Assembly: GCA_012838795.1 (NCBI GenBank)
Contig: DUOO01000030.1
Coordinates: 1-53,312, forward strand
Source: Clostridiaceae bacterium
GTDB lineage: Bacteria; Bacillota; Clostridia; Saccharofermentanales; DTU023
DNA: 53,312 bases
Direction of reading: 5' to 3'
The notes below the pieces were generated by a model that made no database searches, was not told the origin of the DNA, and saw nothing but the letters and a program-made list of their open reading frames with translations. The position numbers were made by a program, and so were the translations under genes. Below, piece after piece: positions 1 through 6,916 of the stretch (its first letter is position 1; each line of letters opens with the position of its first letter).

Positions 1-64
1 ACTCTCCAATACGAGGAATAACCTCAAGGTAAGGAACGGCGACACTCACACTACATGCTGACAT
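1..64 (-). CDS. Possible 5' end of a divergent gene (truncated by window edge)
   Basis: Reading the minus strand from an ATG at 64-62 gives 21 open codons beginning MSACSVSVAVPYL and running off the window edge. There is no clear Shine-Dalgarno sequence, and the stretch is too short to assign a family. It would be divergent from lgt. It may equally be a chance open frame; upstream sequence is needed to decide. Confidence 0.2.
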   Translation of the reverse strand, partial: MSACSVSVAVPYLEVIPRIGE

Positions 65-130
65 TATCGCAGATTGTTTTTGTTCAATAAACTGTTAACA
101 AGTGCAATAACATTATTCTAGGAGGTAAAG

Positions 131-1105
131 ATGGAAACATCATATGTTTCATTTCCCGGTTTGGGTATATATTCATTACCGGTTGAACGAGTCGCTTTTT
201 CTTTTAACATAGGCGATCGGGAAATCAATATATATTGGTATGGCATTATTATTGCCATGGCATTTTTAGTTTGTTTTTTGCTTGCAGTTAAGCAAGCACC
301 GAAATATGGTATAAAAAGCGATCATATAGTAGATACTTTTCTTTGGGTTATGATTTTTGCGATCATCGGAGCAAGACTTTATTATGTGATTTTTTCATGG
401 GATGAGTTTTCAGATAATTTAATAAAAATATTTCAGACCAGGCATGGCGGACTTGCCTTTTACGGAGGGCTGATCGGCGGTATTATTGCAGTGATTCTTA
501 CGGCAAAAACAAAGAAAATCAAATTGATTAATTTGATTGATTTTTTGGCGGTATATGTTCCTTTGGGTCACGCAATAGGTCGTTGGGGTAATTTCTTTAA
601 TCAAGAAGCGTTCGGAACCAATACGGATTTGCCTTGGGGTATGTACAGCGAACAAACATATCGATATCTTGCACAGTATGGCAATCAATATGCTCCATTA
701 TCTCCGGTTCATCCGACATTTTTATATGAAAGCATTGCGAATATTTTAATATTTGTGATTTTGTATCAAATCAGGAAAAATTCTAAAAAAAGCGGAGAAA
801 CAGCTGCTTGGTATTTTATTCTTTATGGATTAGTCAGATTTGGTATTGAAGGTTTGCGTACAGATTCATTATTCATCGGTAATACAAACATCCGTGTATC
901 ACAGGCACTTTCCTTATTATTCGTTTTATTCGGCATAGTGACACTCGTATTTATTACTCGACGTGCAAAGACGAAAAAATTAACGGCAGCCGGTGAAAAT
1001 GACGATTCGGATATTTCAGCAGAGATTACAAGTGATTTTGTACCGCTTCAGAAGATTAGTTCATCAATGGAAGACAACATCGCAGACAAAACTTCAGACA
1101 ATTAA
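131..1105 (+). CDS. lgt: Prolipoprotein diacylglyceryl transferase Lgt
   Basis: Integral membrane enzyme that transfers diacylglycerol from phosphatidylglycerol to the lipobox cysteine of prolipoproteins, the first step of lipoprotein maturation. The 324-residue protein has several hydrophobic helices and the family signatures HGGLAFYGG (His near residue 105), GRWGNFFNQEAFG (Arg near 151) and a late GLVRFGIEGLR segment carrying the conserved Arg and Glu. The ATG sits 5 bases behind a strong AGGAGGT. The C-terminal tail of about 40 residues is polar and cytoplasmic. Likely substrates in this window are PstS, the lipobox PBP at 27615 and the lipoprotein at 29774. Followed by rodA after 82 bp. 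The family call is secure. Confidence 0.97.
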   Translation: METSYVSFPGLGIYSLPVERVAFSFNIGDREINIYWYGIIIAMAFLVCFLLAVKQAPKYGIKSDHIVDTFLWVMIFAIIGARLYYVIFSWDEFSDNLIKIFQTRHGGLAFYGGLIGGIIAVILTAKTKKIKLINLIDFLAVYVPLGHAIGRWGNFFNQEAFGTNTDLPWGMYSEQTYRYLAQYGNQYAPLSPVHPTFLYESIANILIFVILYQIRKNSKKSGETAAWYFILYGLVRFGIEGLRTDSLFIGNTNIRVSQALSLLFVLFGIVTLVFITRRAKTKKLTAAGENDDSDISAEITSDFVPLQKISSSMEDNIADKTSDN

Positions 1106-1187
1106 TAATAGTCCGGCTGAACAACAAATTTTTTATTATGAATAACCAAGCAATGATTTTAAAAGCAAATCTAAATGAGGAAAAAGA

Positions 1188-2333
1188 GTGCATAAACGAC
1201 AACAATTAAAATCAAAATCTGAATCATATTTTAAGCTTTTAGATTATTGGCTGATTATCCCTGTTCTATTAATGACGATTATCGGGATTGTTGTCTTGAA
1301 TTCCGTATTTAAAGCAGGATATGGGGCAGGCGAATACCCGGGCAATTTAATTAAACATATCGGTGCAATCATGATTGGTATTCTTTTGGCCTTATTGATT
1401 TCATTAGCGGATTTACCGGTTATTGGCTTGATTGGATATATTACTTACTTTATCAGTCTCGTTTTGCTTGTTATAGTTCATATTGACGGCTTCTCTATGT
1501 ATGATCTGACCGGTGCCGACAGTTGGATTCGTTTTCCTATTTTCGGCACATTTCAGCCTTCAGAACTGGCAAAGGTCGGGATAGCAATGTTGCTAGGTAC
1601 ATATCTTGCTAAAATCAAAAAAGAAGAGATTAGTTTATGGCAAGGTTTGCTGTATATTGTTTGTATTTCCGGTATCCCGATGTTTCTGATTGCAATGGAA
1701 CCGGACTTCGGTACCTTTTTTGTAATTTTATTCATGATTTTAGTGATGGTTTTTGTTTATGGTTTGAAATGGCGTTATATTCTTGCCGGCGGAATAACCG
1801 GAATTATTGCGATACCTCTTGCCTGGAATTATTATCTGGATGAATATCAAAAAAACAGAATCATGACTTTTCTTTTCCCCGGACACGACCCTAACTCGAA
1901 TTATCATATTGAGCAATCTTTGAAAGCAGTAGCTTCCGGTGGTATTACGGGACGTGAAGGTAATATTGACATTCCGGTACCGGTAAAAGAATCGGACTTT
2001 ATTTTTTCGGCAATTTCCGAATATACCGGTTTTATCGGAACTACTCTGCTTATTATTTTAATTGTAATTTTCCTGCTCAGAGCGATTTATGTTGCTATTA
2101 AAATGACTGAATTTGATTTAGCTTCTTCCTATATGATGATGGGTTTAATAGCTGTTCAGGGAATTCATTTTGTGGAAAATATCGGTATGAATGTCGGTGT
2201 TTTACCCATTACAGGTATACCTTTGCCATATATCAGCAGTGGCGGCAGTTCCATGGTTGTTAATTATTTTATGTTCGGCTTAATGCTGAATGTTTCGATC
2301 AATTATCAAATGATGCAACAAAACGATTTATAA
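1188..2333 (+). CDS. rodA: SEDS-family peptidoglycan polymerase, RodA type
   Basis: Polytopic membrane glycosyltransferase that polymerises lipid II during wall elongation, normally paired with a class B PBP. The 381-residue protein has about ten hydrophobic segments and SEDS hallmarks: QPSELAK near residue 123, PDFGTFFV, the KESDFIFSAISEYTGF loop with the conserved acidic residue, and the late PYISSGGSS signature. Start is GTG at 1188, preceded by a weak ATGAGG. It is closer to RodA than to FtsW because the loop reads ESDFIF and because a separate ftsW lies in the dcw cluster at 12271. It could belong to a sporulation-type subgroup, which cannot be decided here. Confidence 0.9.
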   Translation: MHKRQQLKSKSESYFKLLDYWLIIPVLLMTIIGIVVLNSVFKAGYGAGEYPGNLIKHIGAIMIGILLALLISLADLPVIGLIGYITYFISLVLLVIVHIDGFSMYDLTGADSWIRFPIFGTFQPSELAKVGIAMLLGTYLAKIKKEEISLWQGLLYIVCISGIPMFLIAMEPDFGTFFVILFMILVMVFVYGLKWRYILAGGITGIIAIPLAWNYYLDEYQKNRIMTFLFPGHDPNSNYHIEQSLKAVASGGITGREGNIDIPVPVKESDFIFSAISEYTGFIGTTLLIILIVIFLLRAIYVAIKMTEFDLASSYMMMGLIAVQGIHFVENIGMNVGVLPITGIPLPYISSGGSSMVVNYFMFGLMLNVSINYQMMQQNDL

Positions 2334-2498
2334 CTTTCTTCATAATTTCGAGATGTGAAAATTTTTATTACAGATCTTTAAAAAGCGAAGTGGATTTTAA
2401 GGTTAAGGTCCGGTTTCCGTTCATAATCTCGAGCTATGCAAATTAGGATCCACTGATCTGAAATTTTAGCTTGTTATATTCGAATCATATACGATCAT

Positions 2499-2662
2499 GT
2501 GCCAAAAAAGCCGGCTCTGCGTATCGAACCCAATAGCGTACCCGCAGGAATGTAAATTTTGACACAACTGACATGTTTTCCGGATAATCTGTGCCAAAAA
2601 AGCCGGCTCTGTGTATCGAAACCAATAGCATACCCGCAGAAACGTAAATTTTGACACAACTG
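2499..2662. repeat. Two copies of a 72-bp intergenic repeat, 92-bp period
   Basis: Copy 1 is 2499-2570 and copy 2 is 2591-2662. They differ at about five positions and start with GTGCCAAAAAAGCCGGCTC; both end with TTTTGACACAACTG. A third degenerate start (GATCTGTGCTCAAAA) follows near 2680. The period is not a multiple of three, so the open minus-strand frames through it are not a repeat protein. The rest of the 2334-2748 gap holds a shorter imperfect pair, TTCATAATTTCGAG near 2339 and TTCATAATCTCGAG near 2419, and no gene. Function unknown; candidates are an interspersed intergenic element or repeated binding sites. Confidence 0.75.
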
Positions 2663-2748
2663 TTTCTCATTCAAAAATCGATCTGTGCTCAAAATAATGA
2701 GCAGATTTCATGGTTTATCAGATATAATCAAATAATACGGATAGTAAT

Positions 2749-3522
2749 ATGGATAATACACTCGAAAAATTGTATCAGGAATGGAAAAACGAAGAAAAGA
2801 TAGCCCATATTCAAGGGTGGGATTTTTCACATATTGCTGATAGATATGTTGAAGAAGATAGTTTGCCGTGGAATTTTAAATCTGTCATTAAGAACTATTT
2901 AACTGATGAAATGCAACTATTAGACATGGAGACAGGTGGAGGAGAATTTTTACTTGGATTGAATCATCCCTATTCAAACACTTCTGCAATTGAAGGCTGG
3001 AAACCCAATGTTGAGTTTTGTAATAATAAATTATTACCTTTAGGTATAGATTTCAGGGAAGCTGATGGTGCAGATGTTTTACCATTTGATGAACAACAAT
3101 TTGATATAGTTACTAATAGGCATGGCGATTATAATTGCTCAGAATTAAAAAGAATTTTAAAAACAAATGGATTATTTTTGACTCAACAAGTTGGTGCAGA
3201 AAATGATAGGGAATTGATCAAACTTTTACAACCCGAAATTAAAGAACCGGCTTATTCTAAACAATATTTAGGTATCAGAAATAAAGAGCTGGAAGAAAAC
3301 GGATTTGAAATCTTAGAGAGTGATGAGGTTTTCCGACCAATCAAATTTTTTGATGTTGGTGCCTTGGTGTGGTTTGCTAAAATAATAGAATGGGAATTTC
3401 AGGGTTTCGAAGTGGATAAATATTTAGATAACCTATATAAAGCACAAGAAATTTTAGAAAGAGATGGAGCAATAGAAGGAAGAATTCATAGATATTATAT
3501 AGCGGCAAGAAAATTAATTTAA
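2749..3522 (+). CDS. Class I SAM-dependent methyltransferase, substrate unknown
   Basis: 257 residues with a Rossmann-type SAM-binding core. Motif I reads LLDMETGGGEFLLGL (near residues 61-75), followed by an acidic strand end (SAIEGWKPN) and a motif with D-V-L-P-F-D-E-Q-Q-F-D-I-V (near 110-122), typical of small-molecule methyltransferases. No methyltransferase-specific NPPY-type motif is seen, so it is probably not a DNA adenine enzyme. The gene stands alone between a repeat-bearing gap and a gap of possible debris, with a weak ribosome site, which fits accessory content. Substrate not predictable. Confidence 0.75.
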   Translation: MDNTLEKLYQEWKNEEKIAHIQGWDFSHIADRYVEEDSLPWNFKSVIKNYLTDEMQLLDMETGGGEFLLGLNHPYSNTSAIEGWKPNVEFCNNKLLPLGIDFREADGADVLPFDEQQFDIVTNRHGDYNCSELKRILKTNGLFLTQQVGAENDRELIKLLQPEIKEPAYSKQYLGIRNKELEENGFEILESDEVFRPIKFFDVGALVWFAKIIEWEFQGFEVDKYLDNLYKAQEILERDGAIEGRIHRYYIAARKLI

Positions 3523-4058
3523 AGCGAACATTTTATTACACCGGAGACAACCAATTTTCCCGGGACATACCAAGGACAATAGACATTTTTAGCGGAATAG
3601 GTGTAAAAACTTCAAGGAAAAAAATATGTTGTTGCTCGGATGGATTTCCCAAGAGATATTTTCAACTTATCCGGTTTTCGAAGTCGCTCTAGATAGAGGA
3701 ATGTCAAGTGGTACAGATTTTCAAGAGACACCATGCACGTTACTTTCTGCGATATTTTCCTCTGATGTAGCTAAGGAATTAACCGAATCAATCAGTAAAT
3801 CCAAGCCGAGAAGTGCTTTTATATCAAGTTTACTTGTCCTGTTGAGAATTTATTTATGAGATTTTTTGAAACAAAGAAGTTTAATGAGAGATATAAAGAA
3901 CAAGATGCAATAATCTTTTATAGATAAAAACTTAGATAAAAACGATTAATTTGCCAATTCTTATTTTATGTCGCTAAAAAAATCACACCATGCATTATAT
4001 TAAGTATGAAATCAATCTATTTAACCTTAATTGTGAGAAAATTGTGAGAATTTAAATT
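3523..4058. other. Gene-poor gap with possible decayed coding sequence
   Basis: No confident gene in 536 bp. Several short frames look weakly coding in pieces: on the plus strand a frame near 3585-3620 reads TIDIFSGIG, and one near 3835-3920 reads FMRFFETKKFNERYKEQ; on the minus strand a frame from about 3855 to 3640 is open apart from two stops. None can be joined into a recognisable protein. An origin as remains of a lost gene is possible, but chance is not excluded. Confidence 0.35.
3626..3859 (+). CDS. Small hypothetical ORF, doubtful
   Basis: 77 codons starting MLLLGWISQEIF, with an AAGGA about 9 bases before the ATG. The product has no recognisable motif, no clear signal peptide and a composition unlike the neighbouring genes. 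It lies in the middle of the gene-poor gap 3523-4058, where other frames are also open. I list it only so that it is on record; it is more likely spurious than real. Confidence 0.15.
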   Translation: MLLLGWISQEIFSTYPVFEVALDRGMSSGTDFQETPCTLLSAIFSSDVAKELTESISKSKPRSAFISSLLVLLRIYL

Positions 4059-4697
4059 ATGAGTGAATTAGAAATAATCTATAAAGCTTTATATTCCCAT
4101 TACGGTGATCTCCATTGGTGGCCTGCCGACTCGGCTTTTGAGGTGATAGTCGGAGCAATTCTCACACAGAATACATCTTGGATAAATGTAGAAAAAGCAC
4201 TCGAGCGGTTTGAGAGACAATTATCACCTGAGCGAATCTTGAATTTGCCCATAGAAGAACTTCAGGAAATCATCCGTCCTGCAGGCTTTTACAGACAAAA
4301 ATCTCAGTATCTGAAAGCCGTTACCGAGTGGTTTATGAGCTATGACTGCGACCTTAGTTTAATAAAAAAGTGTTCTCTTACAGTCATCCGTTCCGAACTT
4401 TTACAGGTTAGGGGTGTAGGCAATGAAACGGCAGATTCGATTCTTCTCTATGCTTTCGATTTTCCCGCCTTTGTCGTGGATGCTTATACAATGAGGTTAT
4501 TCAAGCGTTTTCCGATTAATGCCGGGAAGACTTATCAGGAAGTTAAGAACTATTGTGAAAATATGCTTCCGCAGGATGTGAATCTCTATAATAATTTCCA
4601 TGCCATGATTGTGTCTAACGGCAAGAAATACTGTAAAAAGCAAATAGTTTGTATAGGCTGTCCCTTAGAGGAACTATGCAAAAAAATATCTTCTTAA
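4059..4697 (+). CDS. Endonuclease III-like HhH-GPD DNA glycosylase (non-Lys type)
   Basis: Base-excision repair glycosylase relative of 212 residues. The helix-hairpin-helix reads VRGVGNETADS where Nth has LPGVGRKTAN, so the catalytic lysine is replaced by Glu near residue 123; the conserved Asp of the GPD motif is kept (VVDAYTMRL, Asp141). The C-terminal iron-sulphur loop is CKKQIVCIGCPLEELC, spaced C-x5-C-x2-C-x5-C rather than Nth's x6. This matches the monofunctional 'endonuclease III-related' branch, which removes damaged or mismatched bases without lyase activity. A classical nth lies at 21900. Preceded by a gap and followed by mraZ; not obviously in an operon. Confidence 0.85.
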   Translation: MSELEIIYKALYSHYGDLHWWPADSAFEVIVGAILTQNTSWINVEKALERFERQLSPERILNLPIEELQEIIRPAGFYRQKSQYLKAVTEWFMSYDCDLSLIKKCSLTVIRSELLQVRGVGNETADSILLYAFDFPAFVVDAYTMRLFKRFPINAGKTYQEVKNYCENMLPQDVNLYNNFHAMIVSNGKKYCKKQIVCIGCPLEELCKKISS

Positions 4698-4780
4698 ATC
4701 TCTATCTATAATATCTTCGAATACTAAAAATTCATTTTTCAGTTTTTAATAAAAATCTGCGTTTTTATCTGCATTTTTGG

Positions 4781-4809
4781 TTGCATAAGTGATGAAAATA
4801 GTTTAAAAT
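4781..4809 (+). promoter_or_regulatory. Predicted sigma-A promoter of the mraZ/dcw cluster
   Basis: TTGCAT at 4781-4786, a 17-bp spacer, then TAAAAT at 4804-4809. Transcription would start near 4816, just ahead of the GTGG boxes, leaving a 5' leader of about 70 bases before mraZ. Confidence 0.6.
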
Positions 4810-4818
4810 GCAATTCAA

Positions 4819-4874
4819 GTGGAGGAAAGTAGCGAATTTATCAAATAAAATGGTGGAAAGTGGTAAATTCATTA
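4819..4874 (+). promoter_or_regulatory. Candidate MraZ-binding boxes upstream of mraZ
   Basis: Purine-rich GTGG elements lie at 4819 (GTGGAGGAAAGTAG), 4853 (GTGGAAAG) and 4860 (GTGGTAAA). The two halves are related: GTGG, optional AGG, AAAGTRG, then RAATTYATYA, so a block of about 20 bp is duplicated. TGG triplets at 4851 and 4861 are one helical turn apart. MraZ is known to bind tandem GTGG/TGGG-type repeats upstream of its own gene, so these fit autoregulation. Exact box boundaries are inferred. Confidence 0.55.
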
Positions 4875-4888
4875 CTTAGTGAACGCAA

Positions 4889-5323
4889 ATGGCACGCTAT
4901 ACACATACAGTTGATAGAAAGGGTCGTGTTATTGTACCGGCAAGATTAAGAGAAAATCTTGACGGAGTTCTTTTTGTGACTCTAAGCTTAGATGAAAATT
5001 ATCTATCGGCTTATACTCCGGAACAATTTAACTCAATACGTGAACAAATCTCAAATCTATCCGGTACGGATCCTGATGTTCGCCTCTTTAAAAGAGCTAT
5101 CATCGGTGAAGCGATTGAATGTCAGATTGATTCTCAAGGAAGAATCAGCTTGACGGACAATCTGTGGAAATGGATAGGGGTAGATCCGGGTGAAGAAATC
5201 TGCTTCATTGACATGTATGACAAAGTTGATATTTGTTCAAAAGAATTTTACGAGAAATCAATGGCGGATATAAGTTCATTGAGCGATTTGGATTTAACAA
5301 GATTCAATGTTCAGGGACTATGA
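4889..5323 (+). CDS. mraZ: Transcriptional regulator MraZ
   Basis: First gene of the division and cell wall cluster. MraZ is an AbrB-fold DNA-binding protein that represses its own operon through repeats near its promoter. The 144-residue product has the two tandem SpoVT/AbrB-like halves, each with the D-x-x-G-R signature: DRKGRVIVPARLR near residues 9-21 and DSQGRISL near 85-92. No good Shine-Dalgarno precedes the ATG at 4889, although the MARYTHTVDRKGR start is typical of the family. It overlaps rsmH by 17 bases, indicating co-transcription. Length is normal. Confidence 0.96.
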   Translation: MARYTHTVDRKGRVIVPARLRENLDGVLFVTLSLDENYLSAYTPEQFNSIREQISNLSGTDPDVRLFKRAIIGEAIECQIDSQGRISLTDNLWKWIGVDPGEEICFIDMYDKVDICSKEFYEKSMADISSLSDLDLTRFNVQGL

Positions 5324-6257
5324 TTATCATTTACCGGTTCTCTATACAGAAGTCTTAGAGACCTTGTTAATTAAGCCAAAAGGTATTTATGTAGATTGTA
5401 CTGCCGGGGGCGGTGGTCACAGCTTAGGAATTTTGCAGCAACTGTCTTCCGCAGGAGTACTAATCTCAATAGATCAAGACCCCGAAGCCTTAAAGGCAAC
5501 AAAACTGAAACTTGAAAGTTTAAATCAAAATAATGCTCAATTTATCTTGGTGAAAAATCAATTTTCACATTTACGAGAAATCTTAAATGATTTGAATATT
5601 GATAAAGTAGACGGTGTTTTAGCGGATTTAGGAGTGTCATCACATCAAATTGATACTGCGGATCGTGGCTTTTCATTTCAGAAAGACGGAAATCTGGATA
5701 TGAGAATGGATCCTGCCAATTCAATAAATGCTGCGGATATTATCAATAATTCAAGTGCAGAAGAACTTAATTATATTTTTCGAATGTATGGAGAAGAAAA
5801 ATATGCTCGAAAAATAGTTGCTGCGATAATAACTGAACGTAAGACAAAATTGTTCAGGTCGACTTTTGAACTGGTCGATCTGATAAAAAAAGTTGTCCCT
5901 GCTAAGAGTAAACGTGAGAAACATCCTGCAAAAAGAGTTTTTCAAGCTTTAAGAATCGCAGTTAATCAAGAATTAAAAGAGTTAGAAGATTTACTGAATA
6001 CTCTGCCGCAATGTGTTAATTCCGGCGGAAGAATCGATTTAATTTCTTTTCATTCCTTGGAAGATAGATTAATTAAGCATAAATTTCAAGAGTGGGAAAA
6101 TCCTTGTACCTGTCCCGATGATTTTCCGGTTTGTGTATGCGGCAATGTACCTTTGGGTAAAATTATCAGCAGAAAGGGTATTACTCCTTCTGATCGTGAA
6201 ATAGCTGAGAATAGTAGAGCACGTAGTGCCAGATTGCGAGTATTTGAAATGATTTAA
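5307..6257 (+). CDS. rsmH: 16S rRNA (cytosine-1402-N4)-methyltransferase RsmH
   Basis: Methylates N4 of C1402 in the 16S rRNA decoding centre using SAM. The 316-residue protein begins MFRDYDYHLPVLYTEVLE, as the family does, and has the SAM-binding stretch VDCTAGGGGHSLGIL (near 29-43), DGVLADLGVSSHQ, KRVFQALRIAVNQEL and SFHSLEDRLIK. A Cys-rich loop (CTCPDDFPVCVCG) near the C terminus is a usual family trait. The ATG lies inside the end of mraZ, so translation is probably coupled. Second gene of the dcw cluster. Confidence 0.97.
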   Translation: MFRDYDYHLPVLYTEVLETLLIKPKGIYVDCTAGGGGHSLGILQQLSSAGVLISIDQDPEALKATKLKLESLNQNNAQFILVKNQFSHLREILNDLNIDKVDGVLADLGVSSHQIDTADRGFSFQKDGNLDMRMDPANSINAADIINNSSAEELNYIFRMYGEEKYARKIVAAIITERKTKLFRSTFELVDLIKKVVPAKSKREKHPAKRVFQALRIAVNQELKELEDLLNTLPQCVNSGGRIDLISFHSLEDRLIKHKFQEWENPCTCPDDFPVCVCGNVPLGKIISRKGITPSDREIAENSRARSARLRVFEMI

Positions 6258-6284
6258 ACTGATTGCATATGAAATGAGACAATT

Positions 6285-6911
6285 ATGAATAATCGTCAAG
6301 CTACTAACTTAGCATATAAATTATCGGATAGAGAATTAAATAGTCATTATTATGTTAATAATGGCGGATCTGATGCTGTTCCGAAAATTCCTCGCGAAAT
6401 GCCGGATGAGTGGCATAAAGAAGAATTAGAACGTGAACAACGCAAGCGTAGAATTGAAGAACGAAAGATAGCACTTCGTATCCAGTCAATTTATCGTGCA
6501 ATAGGAATTGAACGTCTCAAAAGCATTATCGGTATTTTGTTTATGGTTTTAATTGTTGCCGGCTTATTTATGTTTGTAATGGCACGTCAATCTCGGATAG
6601 TTGAACAGAACTTCTCCAATACTCGATTAGCTAATGAAGTAAATCAATTAAATTCTGCTAATTCTGATAATTATGAGAAATTATTATCAGAGATAGATTT
6701 GAATATGATCGAACAACAGGCATATCAAATGCATGGTCTCAGAAAACCTGCACAATCACAAATAATTCATATGACACTACCTGAAATTGATAGAGTTGTA
6801 CGTTATAACAATGATGGAACAGAAATTGATTTTGAGTCTGAAGCAGAGACAATAATATTTGATGCTACTCAGATTGAAATGTATATGAAAAAACTTAAGT
6901 TGCAGGAATAA
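6285..6911 (+). CDS. ftsL: FtsL-type cell division protein
   Basis: Bitopic membrane protein of 208 residues in the ftsL position, between rsmH and the division PBP. About 80 polar cytoplasmic residues, rich in Arg, Lys and Glu, precede one transmembrane helix (near 85-102, IIGILFMVLIVAGLFMFVM). Then comes an extracytoplasmic stretch with heptad-like hydrophobics (near 105-160), as expected for the FtsL/DivIC coiled coil that joins FtsQ and the septal synthase. Sequence conservation in this family is low, so the call rests on topology and position. The cytoplasmic part is longer than usual. It ends 5 bases before the PBP start. Confidence 0.8.
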   Translation: MNNRQATNLAYKLSDRELNSHYYVNNGGSDAVPKIPREMPDEWHKEELEREQRKRRIEERKIALRIQSIYRAIGIERLKSIIGILFMVLIVAGLFMFVMARQSRIVEQNFSNTRLANEVNQLNSANSDNYEKLLSEIDLNMIEQQAYQMHGLRKPAQSQIIHMTLPEIDRVVRYNNDGTEIDFESEAETIIFDATQIEMYMKKLKLQE

Positions 6912-6916
6912 TTGAG

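Noticed and set aside
2499-2662. CRISPR-like repeat
   Set aside because: Only two full copies, 72 bp long with a 20-bp gap, and no cas gene nearby.
2466-2692. Three overlapping minus-strand frames of 61-65 codons
   Set aside because: They come from the 92-bp repeat, occur in all three frames and have no SD; not genes.
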